64,000 nt of DNA. Origin: Raineya sp. (GTDB lineage Bacteria > Bacteroidota > Bacteroidia > Cytophagales > Thermonemataceae). The stretch covers positions 248,001-312,000 of the forward strand of contig JALONN010000011.1 of assembly GCA_025454915.1 (NCBI GenBank), written 5' to 3'. The notes under the pieces are model-generated. The model did not search any database, was not told the DNA's origin, and worked only from the letters and a program-made list of their open reading frames with translations. Of this stretch, positions 54,711-63,145 are shown in pieces (the stretch's first letter is position 1; each line of letters begins with the position of its first letter). A program made the position numbers and the translations under genes.

Positions 54711-55034
54711 ATGTTAGAACGTTTGAGTGATTTATTTCGCAAGTATTTGGAGTTGCGTTTAGAGATATTTAAAGTAGATTTGCAAGAACAAGCTCAAAAG
54801 CTATTTGTCAAAGCTTTAATGGGTTTTTTGTGGTTGTTTTTTGGGTCTGCTGCATTATTATTCTTTTGTTTTGCATTGGCTTTTTATTTCAATCATTTAT
54901 TGGAGAGCAAGTATATTGGTTTTATTATCATAGGCTTGGTGTTTTTCATATCTTTGATTGTATCGTTGAGTCCTCTGGTTAGAAAAAAGCTTGCTAATCG
55001 AATCAACCAGTATTTTTCACAAAACAAAGAGTAA
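54711..55034 (+). CDS. Phage_holin_3_6-like small membrane protein
   Basis: 107 residues from the ATG at 54711; the TTG at 54696 would add five unlikely residues. An amphipathic N-terminus (LSDLFRKYLELRLEIFKVDL) is followed by two membrane hairpin helices (about 35-65 and 70-95). This layout is that of the holin superfamily III / DUF1469-type proteins, which in non-phage contexts are envelope proteins of unknown role. First gene of a run with a YtxH-like protein and GGGP synthase. Confidence 0.75.
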   Translation: MLERLSDLFRKYLELRLEIFKVDLQEQAQKLFVKALMGFLWLFFGSAALLFFCFALAFYFNHLLESKYIGFIIIGLVFFISLIVSLSPLVRKKLANRINQYFSQNKE

Positions 55035-55067
55035 AGAAAATTTTATAGAAAGTTTAAGCGTTATTAT

Positions 55068-55481
55068 ATGTCTGAAATCAACAAAAAGAAAGAGTTATTA
55101 GAAGAAGCAAAAGTGCTTGAGGCATCTATTGTAGAAGAAGTAGAAAATTTACAAGAAGATATTTGGCATAAAGTAAAAACAGGAGCAACACTTGTTGCTA
55201 TTGGTGTAGGAACTTATTTTATTGTAAAAAAAATATTTGATTATCCTGCAAAATTAGAGCATTTTGTTGATATAACAGAAAAAAAAACTCAAGAACAAGA
55301 AGCAGATGGCAAACTTGCTTATAAAGAACCAAGCTTGGATATTGTGGATATGATAAAAAAAGAAATAGCAGTGTTTTTATTAGCTATTGCCAAACAAAAA
55401 ATATACGAACTCCTACAAAAACTATATTTTACCCAAGAAGCTGAAAATTTGGAAGAAGATGACCAAGATGATACTCCGTAA
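55068..55481 (+). CDS. Small membrane-associated protein, YtxH-like
   Basis: 137 residues. An acidic coiled N-terminus (KKKELLEEAKVLEASIVEEV), one short hydrophobic segment (VKTGATLVAIGVGTYFIVKK at about 37-55), and a second moderately hydrophobic helix near 95-115, ending in an acidic tail (EAENLEEDDQDD). Resembles small membrane proteins that accompany holin-like DUF1469 proteins. Its 3' end overlaps the GGGP synthase start by about 14 nt, showing coupling. Confidence 0.7.
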   Translation: MSEINKKKELLEEAKVLEASIVEEVENLQEDIWHKVKTGATLVAIGVGTYFIVKKIFDYPAKLEHFVDITEKKTQEQEADGKLAYKEPSLDIVDMIKKEIAVFLLAIAKQKIYELLQKLYFTQEAENLEEDDQDDTP

Positions 55482-56205
55482 ATTAGAAGACTTTAAAAAG
55501 CAACAAAAAAAGTCTTTTGCTTTACTCATAGACCCTGACAATATAGATGAAGTACAATGCTTAGAACTCATACACTTGGCTAAACAGGCTGGTGTAGATT
55601 TTCTTTTTGTAGGGGGGAGTTTGATTACGGGTAATAATTTGGGTATGGTAGTTGAAATAGCCAAAGCTCATTCAGAAATACCCATTATTTTATTTCCAGG
55701 TAGTAGTTTACACATTGATTCAGAAGCTGATGCAATATTATTTCTTTCTTTAATTTCAGGGAGAAATCCAGATTTTCTAATTGGACAACATATCTTAGCA
55801 GCTCCTATTCTCAAAAAAAGCAGTTTAGAAATATTGCCCACTGGTTATATGCTTGTAGATACAGGCAGACAAACAACAGTATCTTTTATCAGTAATACAA
55901 CACCTATTCCCTATGATAAACCAACTGTTGCAGCTTGTATTGCTATGGCAGGAGAAATGCTGGGGCTTAAACTTATCTATATGGACGGAGGTAGTGGTGC
56001 AGAGAAACCCATCAGCCCACAAATGATACAAGCTGTAAGTAAATCTATAGAAGTACCATTAATAGTAGGAGGTGGTATCAATAGTCCAGAAAAAGCGTTA
56101 TCTGCATTGAGGGCAGGTGCTGATGTAATTGTAGTAGGAAATGCTATTGAAAAGGATTTTTTACTTGTGGAAAAAATAGCCAAAACAGTTCAGGAATATA
56201 TGTAG
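55468..56205 (+). CDS. Geranylgeranylglyceryl/heptaprenylglyceryl phosphate synthase family (GGGPS/PcrB)
   Basis: A 245-residue TIM-barrel prenyltransferase. It condenses sn-glycerol-1-phosphate with a polyprenyl diphosphate. Visible motifs: SFALLIDPDN, DFLFVGGSLITGNN, IPIILFPGSS, YMDGGSGA, IVGGGINSPEKA and VIVVGNAIEKD (phosphate-binding loops). Bacteroidota members form group II of the family and were shown to make archaeal-type ether-lipid precursors. The ATG at 55468 fits the usual N-terminus length; an ATG at 55459 is an alternative, and a longer open frame back to 55387 is only overlap with the previous gene. Confidence 0.88.
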   Translation: MILRKLEDFKKQQKKSFALLIDPDNIDEVQCLELIHLAKQAGVDFLFVGGSLITGNNLGMVVEIAKAHSEIPIILFPGSSLHIDSEADAILFLSLISGRNPDFLIGQHILAAPILKKSSLEILPTGYMLVDTGRQTTVSFISNTTPIPYDKPTVAACIAMAGEMLGLKLIYMDGGSGAEKPISPQMIQAVSKSIEVPLIVGGGINSPEKALSALRAGADVIVVGNAIEKDFLLVEKIAKTVQEYM

Positions 56206-56224
56206 GTTTAAAAATTTTAGGATT

Positions 56225-58273
56225 ATGAAAGGGAAAATGTTATTAATAGTTTTGTTCTTATTTTTGGGACACCTTACAAAGGCTTTAAACCATATTGGAG
56301 GTGGAGAACTGTATATTACACATGTGTCAGGTAATACATACAGAATTCAGGTAATTTATTACTATGATGCGTTAAACTATCAGAATCCACCCAATACAGG
56401 CATACCCACAGACCCCTCACCACCCAATATAGCCAATGTAAGTATCTATAGAAAACTAAATAATATTAGGGTCTTAAATGTTAGCTTACCTCGAATCAGC
56501 TCAAGTTTCATAGCATTACCAACAAATGTTTGTAGAGACCAGTCTATTAGATACAATGGTTTAGAAAGAATTGTATATCAGGCAAATGTAACACTCAGTA
56601 ATGCTAATTTTTCGGACGTTCAAGGGTACTATGCTATTTTTCAGGATTATACAAGAAATACAGGTGTAGCTACCAACATATCAGGGAGGACAGGGATTAG
56701 CTTATATGCTGAAATTCCAAGAGTTTTTACAGGTAGTGCATCTTTTATCAATTCAAATCCTGTTTTTACACCTTTTACAAACTTATATATTTGCAATGGA
56801 CAAACTTCTAATCTTGACTTTTCCGCAACAGATGTGGATGGAGATGTGTTGGTTTATAGTTTGGTAGATATGTATGATGCTCTTCCTATTAGAAGAAATC
56901 CACCACCCATAACACTACCACCTCCATTGCCTAACACTTATCCATTTCCACCACGATTAGTCAATTGGGATGCGGGTTTTTCAGCAAGCAATGCCATTCC
57001 CAGTAATGTGAGTTTGCCTCTTAGTATCAATAGTACTACAGGACAAATTACAGTAAATCCTGCTCAAAAAGGCTTGTATTCTTTTGTTGTGAAATGTGAA
57101 GAATATAGAGGAGGTATAAAGATAGGAGAAGTTCGCAGAGATATTCAGTTATTTGTAGATGCTTGTCAGTCAGTAGTAAACACACCTATTGTAAGAATGT
57201 TGTTACCTCAAAGCACTACTTATTATCAAGAAAATACTATATTGGAAATAGATGCTAATAATTACACTGAAAATAATATTATTTTAGATGTAGAAGGCGT
57301 CATTCAACCTGATATTTATAGACCTAAACCTGTTCTATTTGTCTTAACACCTCAAAACTTTTTTAATAATGCTCCCAATCGAATTATACTTGCTCCAAGT
57401 ACATCAGAACCTAATGCAAGTGGTGTAGCAAAAACAAAACTTCGATTACCAGAATGTTTAGAAAACAACAAAATATATGAGTTCAGATTGAGAGTTTCTG
57501 ACCAGCAATGTCCTAACGAAGGTGTATCCGAAATAAATGTAAAAATAAGATTCAAGGCAAGGTCATCCAATCTGCCACCTCGTTTGAGTATCACAGGTTC
57601 GTTTCCTACAGGGATTCAGAATAATTCAGTTATTATTGTGAATCCTAAAGATTCTATTAATATTAACTTACGTGCCCAATCTATAGAACCTCGTTCCAAA
57701 GATTCTTTAGAGATTGTAATTGCTACCAAAAATTTTGATATAAAAGATTATGGAATGGAATTTACAGATGGTAGAAAGGATATTATTAGTACAAGAGCTA
57801 GTTTTATTTGGAAACCAGATTGCGATTTGATACGCTCTAATGGTCAAAATGATACACTGACAGTATACTTTCTTGCTAAAAGAAAACCCAGTAGTGGATG
57901 TTTTACAGCAACGGATTCTATTAAAGTGAAATTTCTGTTAAGAGATACCTATGCTCATTTTGATGAATTTCTGCCTCCTAACACTTTTACACCAAATGGG
58001 GATGGCATTAACGATGTATTTGTGCTTTCTAATTTAGAACCAGCACCTCCAAAACAGCCCAACGGAATTCAAAATCCCAATATGCCTTTGGATAATTGTT
58101 TATTTAAGTTTGAAAAAATTATTATTTACAATCGTTGGGGCAAAGAAGTTTTTAGTAGTTCTGATAGAAACTTTGTATGGAATGGAGATAAGCAAACTAG
58201 TGGAGTCTACTATTATCAAATAAAATACTCTAACCAGAAATTATATAAAGGTATCATTAATCTGTTAAGATAA
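56225..58273 (+). CDS. Secreted protein with gliding-motility-type C-terminal domain (T9SS type B)
   Basis: 682 residues. Signal peptide MKGKMLLIVLFLFLGHLTKA. An adhesin-like N-terminal half includes cadherin/Ig-like strands (ATDVDGDVLVYSLVD) and a Pro-rich loop (PPPITLPPPLPNTYPFPP). The final ~90 residues match the gliding motility-associated C-terminal domain (PPNTFTPNGDGINDVF, IIIYNRWGKEVF, YYYQIKYSN), a type B T9SS signal like that of SprB. Likely surface-anchored. It shares one base with the next gene's start, an odd coupling to a cytosolic enzyme. Confidence 0.87.
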   Translation: MKGKMLLIVLFLFLGHLTKALNHIGGGELYITHVSGNTYRIQVIYYYDALNYQNPPNTGIPTDPSPPNIANVSIYRKLNNIRVLNVSLPRISSSFIALPTNVCRDQSIRYNGLERIVYQANVTLSNANFSDVQGYYAIFQDYTRNTGVATNISGRTGISLYAEIPRVFTGSASFINSNPVFTPFTNLYICNGQTSNLDFSATDVDGDVLVYSLVDMYDALPIRRNPPPITLPPPLPNTYPFPPRLVNWDAGFSASNAIPSNVSLPLSINSTTGQITVNPAQKGLYSFVVKCEEYRGGIKIGEVRRDIQLFVDACQSVVNTPIVRMLLPQSTTYYQENTILEIDANNYTENNIILDVEGVIQPDIYRPKPVLFVLTPQNFFNNAPNRIILAPSTSEPNASGVAKTKLRLPECLENNKIYEFRLRVSDQQCPNEGVSEINVKIRFKARSSNLPPRLSITGSFPTGIQNNSVIIVNPKDSININLRAQSIEPRSKDSLEIVIATKNFDIKDYGMEFTDGRKDIISTRASFIWKPDCDLIRSNGQNDTLTVYFLAKRKPSSGCFTATDSIKVKFLLRDTYAHFDEFLPPNTFTPNGDGINDVFVLSNLEPAPPKQPNGIQNPNMPLDNCLFKFEKIIIYNRWGKEVFSSSDRNFVWNGDKQTSGVYYYQIKYSNQKLYKGIINLLR

Positions 58274-58659
58274 TGAATTTGAATCAAGTTACAATTTCGG
58301 TAAAAGATGTAGAAAAATCTATTGAATTTTATCAGAAATTAGGCTTAGGACTAATCGTAAAAGCTTTGCCCCATTATGCTCGATTTGTTTGTCCTGTGGG
58401 GAATGCTACTTTTTCACTACATCAAGATGATAAAGCAGAAGAGAACAGAGGAACTTGGATATATTTTGAAATAGAAAATCTGGATGAAAAAGTTGAAGAA
58501 CTCATCACAAAAGGTTTTGAGTTTGATGAAATGCCCAATGATAAAACATGGCTTTGGAGAGAAGCTCATCTGAGTGATTTAGACCAAAATAAAATTATTC
58601 TGTATTTTGCAGGAGAAAACAGATTAAATCCTCCTTGGAGAATCAAAGAAGTAAATTGA
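58273..58659 (+). CDS. VOC-superfamily protein (glyoxalase/bleomycin-resistance-like)
   Basis: 128 residues. A vicinal oxygen chelate fold with a beta-alpha-beta-beta-beta pattern (QVTISVKDVEKSIEFYQKLG; THE second module around IYFEIENLDEKVEEL and EAHLSDLDQNKIILYF). The second-metal-ligand Glu/His positions cannot be confirmed by eye, so substrate is unknown. Overlaps the gliding-type gene by one base (TAATG). Confidence 0.82.
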   Translation: MNLNQVTISVKDVEKSIEFYQKLGLGLIVKALPHYARFVCPVGNATFSLHQDDKAEENRGTWIYFEIENLDEKVEELITKGFEFDEMPNDKTWLWREAHLSDLDQNKIILYFAGENRLNPPWRIKEVN

Positions 58660-58708
58660 AACATTTTGAAAGAATAAAAGGTTATAAAAAGAAAAATACT
58701 CATTTTTT

Positions 58709-60670
58709 ATGCAGGTAATCAGTCCTTCAAATACATTATATTGTCCTTCACTCACAGAGTACAAGCGTAGAAAAACCATAGAAGTTAAGATAGGAGATAT
58801 TCCTTTGGGTGGAGATAATCCCATTAGAGTGCAATCCATGACAACTGCTGACACAATGGATACAGTGAAAACTGTGGCTGAGTGTGTTCGTTTGATTGAG
58901 GCTGGCTCTGAGTATATTCGTATTACGGCACCCAGCGTAAAAGAAGCTGAAAATTTGCAAAATATTAAAAATGAGTTACGCAAAATGGGCTATACTGTAC
59001 CCCTGATTGCCGACATCCATTTTACTCCTAATGCTGCCGAACTTGCTGCAAAAATAGTAGAGAAAGTTCGTATCAACCCTGGTAATTATGCAGACAGAAA
59101 ACGTTTTGAGGTAATTGATTATACCGAATCGGAGTATCAGGCAGAGTTAGAAAGAATAAGGGAGAAATTTATTCCACTAATCAAAATTTGTAAGGAATAT
59201 GGTACAGCCATGCGTATCGGAACCAATCATGGTTCACTTTCAGATAGAATTATGAGTCGTTATGGCGATAACCCGTTGGGTATGGTGGAATCTGCTTTAG
59301 AATTTTTGAGAATAGCTGAGGAAGAAAATTTTTATAATATTGTGCTTTCTATGAAGTCTAGCAATCCACAAGTGATGGTACAGGCTTATAGACTTTTGGT
59401 ACAACGTTTGGATGAGGAAGGTTTAAAACCTTATCCACTACATTTAGGTGTAACAGAGGCAGGAGACGGGGAAGATGGTCGTGTGAAATCAGCAGTGGGA
59501 ATAGGGACACTCCTTGAAGATGGTTTGGGTGATACTGTCAGGGTTTCACTTACCGAAGACCCTGAATACGAGATTCCTGTTGCTAAAAAATTGGTCAATC
59601 GGTATATTCAAAGAGCAGAAAAGGCTTTGCCTATTTCTGAAATACAAAGAGAAAATTATCCAATCAACCCTTTTAGTTATACTCGCCTCGAAACAAAAGA
59701 AACTTCTAATTTTGGAGGTAAGAATGTACCAAGGGTTATTGCAGATTATTCTGACTATCAGAATATTGTAATGGATGATTTGAAACAAATTGGTCATTTC
59801 TATTTGCCTGCTACTGACAAATGGGCAATGAACGACCTAGGGGCAGATTTTGTATATTTAGGAAATCAAAAAGTGCCTTTTATGTTTCCTAACGGACTAA
59901 AGGCTATTCAAAATTACCAGACTTGGGCAGAAGAAAAAGAAGAAGCTTATCCATTATTTTCAGAAATGGAATATCTGACTTATGATCAATTTTCTGAAAA
60001 ACTTAATTTTTTGCTTCTGCCAGTAGAACAGACCGATTTGAGAGGTAAATTACTCAAAAATCTGCAAGAAGAAACAAATCCTCTGGTTCTACTACTGGAA
60101 ACAGCCAATGAACATGCCATGCCTGCCTTGCGTAGATTGGTTGTGGAGCTTATTCAGAATAAAATTCAGTTACCCATTGTAATCAGAAGAAAATATACCA
60201 CTAATGATTTGGAATCCTTACAAATAGATGCTTCAACGGATGTAGGTGGACTTTTGATAGATGGCTTAGGAGATGGTATGATGCTTTCTGTGAAACAAGA
60301 TTTTATCAAAGATGCCAATAGTCTGGCTTTTGGTATTTTGCAGGCAGCCCGAACTCGCATCACGAAGACTGAGTATATTTCTTGCCCCAGTTGTGGACGT
60401 ACATTGTTTGATTTACAAGAAGTTACAGCTAAAATTCGCAAGCGTACCGACCATCTGAAAGGTGTGAAAATTGCTATTATGGGTTGTATTGTAAACGGAC
60501 CGGGTGAAATGGCTGATGCTGACTATGGTTATGTGGGTTCTGGAAAAGGAAAAATTACACTTTACAGAGGTAAAGAAGTAGTAAAGAAGACTGTAGCTGA
60601 AGAAAAGGCTTTGGATGAACTGATTAATTTGATTAAAGAGGATAATAAATGGACAGAACCAGCCCATTAG
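58709..60670 (+). CDS. ispG: 4-hydroxy-3-methylbut-2-enyl diphosphate synthase IspG (long form)
   Basis: The penultimate MEP-pathway enzyme: converts MEcPP to HMBPP using a [4Fe-4S] cluster. At 653 residues it is the long three-domain form (TIM barrel, inserted A-star domain, iron-sulphur domain) seen in plants, chlamydiae and Bacteroidota. N-terminal barrel: GDIPLGGDNPIRVQSMTTAD and VPLIADIHF. C-terminal cluster ligands Cys559, Cys562 (SCPSCGRT), Cys593 and Glu600 (MGCIVNGPGEMAD). The insert spans about 300-540. It supplies isoprenoid units also needed by the nearby GGGPS homologue. Confidence 0.97.
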   Translation: MQVISPSNTLYCPSLTEYKRRKTIEVKIGDIPLGGDNPIRVQSMTTADTMDTVKTVAECVRLIEAGSEYIRITAPSVKEAENLQNIKNELRKMGYTVPLIADIHFTPNAAELAAKIVEKVRINPGNYADRKRFEVIDYTESEYQAELERIREKFIPLIKICKEYGTAMRIGTNHGSLSDRIMSRYGDNPLGMVESALEFLRIAEEENFYNIVLSMKSSNPQVMVQAYRLLVQRLDEEGLKPYPLHLGVTEAGDGEDGRVKSAVGIGTLLEDGLGDTVRVSLTEDPEYEIPVAKKLVNRYIQRAEKALPISEIQRENYPINPFSYTRLETKETSNFGGKNVPRVIADYSDYQNIVMDDLKQIGHFYLPATDKWAMNDLGADFVYLGNQKVPFMFPNGLKAIQNYQTWAEEKEEAYPLFSEMEYLTYDQFSEKLNFLLLPVEQTDLRGKLLKNLQEETNPLVLLLETANEHAMPALRRLVVELIQNKIQLPIVIRRKYTTNDLESLQIDASTDVGGLLIDGLGDGMMLSVKQDFIKDANSLAFGILQAARTRITKTEYISCPSCGRTLFDLQEVTAKIRKRTDHLKGVKIAIMGCIVNGPGEMADADYGYVGSGKGKITLYRGKEVVKKTVAEEKALDELINLIKEDNKWTEPAH

Positions 60671-60697
60671 AAATGAGAAAATATAAACCATAAAACT

Positions 60698-60892
60698 ATG
60701 TCTAAAATCAAGGAATATTTTAAAATAGGAGAGGTATTTTCGTATTTTATCAGAGTGTTTAAAAAACATGACCCTAACGATACTCGCTATCCAAGTAATT
60801 TTAATATCAGAATGATGCATGGTATCAATAAAATTTCTATTTTGATGTTTTTAGTCTGTCTGATAGTGATTTTTGTAAGAAGATGCTCTTAG
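60698..60892 (+). CDS. Small DUF6728-like membrane protein
   Basis: 64 residues: a basic, aromatic N-terminus (KEYFKIGEVFSYFIRVFKKH), a short linker and one C-terminal helix (ISILMFLVCLIVIFVRR). It fits the short Bacteroidota DUF6728 pattern (MHGINKISILMF core). It lies between ispG and nuoA on the same strand, 27 nt after ispG. Function unknown. Confidence 0.75.
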   Translation: MSKIKEYFKIGEVFSYFIRVFKKHDPNDTRYPSNFNIRMMHGINKISILMFLVCLIVIFVRRCS

Positions 60893-60973
60893 AAAGAGCA
60901 TTAAAGAAATAGATTATTTTTTGTTTTCAATCAAGAATTATTTACTTTTAAGCTTTAAACAATAAAACTTAGT

Positions 60974-61345
60974 ATGAACAAAGTATATACTCCTGCTGAT
61001 TATGTACCTATTTTCATCCAATTGGGTTTGGCAATAGGTTTTGTGCTTACAACTATGGTGGCAACACATTTATTGGGTCCAAAACGCAGAGGAAAGGTAA
61101 AAGATGAAGCTTTTGAGTGTGGTATTGAGTCAGTTGGGGACGCACGTACACCCATTTCCATCAAATATTTTTTGATTGCCATTTTGTTTGTATTGTTTGA
61201 CGTAGAGATTATTTTCATGTATCCTTGGGCTGTAAACTTCTTGCAGTTGGGTTGGTTTGGCTTTTTTGAGATGGTAACTTTCATGGGATTGCTTTTGGTA
61301 GGTTTCTACTACATTATCAAACGTGATGTATTGAAGTGGGAGTAA
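60974..61345 (+). CDS. nuoA: NADH-quinone oxidoreductase subunit A
   Basis: 123 residues with three membrane helices. The conserved loop with FECGIESVGDARTPISIKYF (the NuoA Cys loop near the Q site) and VLFDVEIIFMYPWA are clear. First gene of the nuo set; nuoB follows 62 nt downstream. Confidence 0.95.
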   Translation: MNKVYTPADYVPIFIQLGLAIGFVLTTMVATHLLGPKRRGKVKDEAFECGIESVGDARTPISIKYFLIAILFVLFDVEIIFMYPWAVNFLQLGWFGFFEMVTFMGLLLVGFYYIIKRDVLKWE

Positions 61346-61407
61346 TCTCAATATTTAGAAACAAAAATCTTTATACAAACGTTAAGCTGATATAAATATA
61401 GAACCGT

Positions 61408-61950
61408 ATGGTTAAGATAGTTGATAAACCAGAAGGGTACGAAGGACAAGGTTTTTTCGCTACCAGTTTTGATAAAGTAATTGGACTTGCAAGAGCTAAC
61501 TCCCTGTGGCCTTTGCCTTTTGCCACTTCTTGCTGTGGTATTGAGTTTATGTCCACGATGGCATCTACTTACGATTTGGCTCGATTTGGTTCAGAACGTC
61601 CAAGCTTCTCGCCTCGTCAAGCAGATATGCTGATTGTGGCGGGTACAATTGCCAAGAAAATGGCACCAGTTTTAAAGCAGGTTTATGAGCAGATGGCTGA
61701 ACCTCGTTGGGTTCTTTGTGTGGGAGCTTGTGCTTGTAGTGGTGGTATTTTTGATACATACAGCGTTTTACAAGGCATTGATCGTATCATACCTGTAGAT
61801 GTTTATGTACCTGGTTGCCCTCCACGTCCCGAACAGATTCTAGAAGGTATTTTGCAACTCCAAGAGTTTACCAAAAAAGAGTCTCTACGCAGAAGAAATG
61901 AAGACAAATACAAAGAACTCTTAGCCTCTTACAATATTTTAGTAGATTAA
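61408..61950 (+). CDS. nuoB: NADH-quinone oxidoreductase subunit B
   Basis: 180 residues. The N2 cluster ligands are present and spaced as in E. coli NuoB: Cys42-Cys43 (SCCGIEFM), Cys108 (GACACSGG) and Cys137 (PGCPPRPE). The peripheral-arm subunit sits next to the quinone site of complex I. It is followed by a strong terminator, and the next gene is convergent, so nuoC and later subunits are not in this operon. Confidence 0.96.
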   Translation: MVKIVDKPEGYEGQGFFATSFDKVIGLARANSLWPLPFATSCCGIEFMSTMASTYDLARFGSERPSFSPRQADMLIVAGTIAKKMAPVLKQVYEQMAEPRWVLCVGACACSGGIFDTYSVLQGIDRIIPVDVYVPGCPPRPEQILEGILQLQEFTKKESLRRRNEDKYKELLASYNILVD

Positions 61951-61968
61951 ATAAACAATACTTTCATG

Positions 61969-61997
61969 AAGCCATGTTTTTAACATGGCTTTTTTTA
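61969..61997 (+). terminator. Terminator after nuoB
   Basis: A 10-bp stem (AAGCCATGTT) with a 3-nt loop, followed by seven T's; 19 nt after the nuoB stop. Confidence 0.93.
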
Positions 61998-62014
61998 TCC
62001 AAAACCAAAATGGA

Positions 62015-63145
62015 TTAATATTTTGGAAATAATATATGACTGTATTTATTTATCAGAAATCGCCATATACCATAATTTCCTTTGAAAAACAGAAACAAAT
62101 TGGAAACCTTGCCACCTACTCGTATCTTGGTATAGTATGTGGTCTGACCAAGTTGTAAAATTTGTTTTTTACGTTCAACAGCGTACTTTACAAGCATTGT
62201 AAGCAAATTAAAATAGCTGTCGTACTTATCCTGATAATCTTTTTTAGAAACAAACAAAAATGTAATACTCTTTTCTTGCTCTATTAGTAGAAAAGAAGCT
62301 ATAATTTGACCATCTTTTTCCAAACTCAGTAATTTGCCTTCAGGGACTCTTTGAAAAAACTCATCAAAAAAAGCTTGATTCAGTGTTTCAAATTTTACTT
62401 TGGCTCTTTGCATCACAAAAATATATTTTTCGTAAAATTCTACACTTGAACTTTCAGGCAAAGACTGGAGTGTAAAATAAACCTTCTGTTTTGAAGGAGT
62501 ATGGAAAGCAAGATCTTGAAAAGTAAAATCTATTTTTTTCAAAGAACGATTTATCTGTCTTCTTTGCTGATTTGAAAGGCTTTTCCAATAATTTTCTGTA
62601 TCAAAATCTTTTATATGCAAATTAACAGTTGGAAGCGACCAACACCTTACATAACCATATTTTTGTAAAAAAGGCTCAAAAATATCACTTTGAAGTGGGT
62701 CAAATTCTTTGAAAGCTGAGAATTTTATTTTTTCCTGTTTTGCAATGGCATGCATTTTCTGATTGATTTCAGCTAAACACAAATCCAAGTGTCTTTCATT
62801 GTTTATATCTTTTATCCAGATATTCTGATGACCTGCTGAAACGGGTGTACCACAGAAAATAAGCTTAATTTTAAATAAATTTGGAAAAAGCTTTTTAACT
62901 ATTTTTACAAACAGATTTTCTTGAATAAATAAATCCAAATCCATTTCAAAAACAGATACAACAGCCGAACAAGCCAGTTGCTTGTTTTCATAAGCTCTAA
63001 AAAAATATAACTGGCTCTTGTTTATTTTACTTTGTTCTAAAACCTTCAAAAAATTGCTTTGATGTAAAATATATTCTTCCCCCAAATCTTTGTCCCATTC
63101 TATTGTATCAATATTTTGGAGGCTGTGAGTCCATTCAAACTGCAT
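62015..63145 (-). CDS. GNAT/FemAB-like acyltransferase family protein
   Basis: 376 residues, no signal peptide. The C-terminal half has the GNAT-like core seen in FemAB and BioF2-type proteins (ESSSVEFYEKYIFVMQRAKV, GKLLSLEKDGQIIASFLLIE, FNLLTMLVKYAVERKKQILQ). The N-terminal half (LHQSNFLKVLEQSKINKSQL) resembles the partner GNAT domain of that family. Substrate unknown. It overlaps the upstream radical SAM gene by 11 nt, so the two probably act in one pathway. Confidence 0.78.
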   Translation of the reverse strand: MQFEWTHSLQNIDTIEWDKDLGEEYILHQSNFLKVLEQSKINKSQLYFFRAYENKQLACSAVVSVFEMDLDLFIQENLFVKIVKKLFPNLFKIKLIFCGTPVSAGHQNIWIKDINNERHLDLCLAEINQKMHAIAKQEKIKFSAFKEFDPLQSDIFEPFLQKYGYVRCWSLPTVNLHIKDFDTENYWKSLSNQQRRQINRSLKKIDFTFQDLAFHTPSKQKVYFTLQSLPESSSVEFYEKYIFVMQRAKVKFETLNQAFFDEFFQRVPEGKLLSLEKDGQIIASFLLIEQEKSITFLFVSKKDYQDKYDSYFNLLTMLVKYAVERKKQILQLGQTTYYTKIRVGGKVSNLFLFFKGNYGIWRFLINKYSHILFPKY

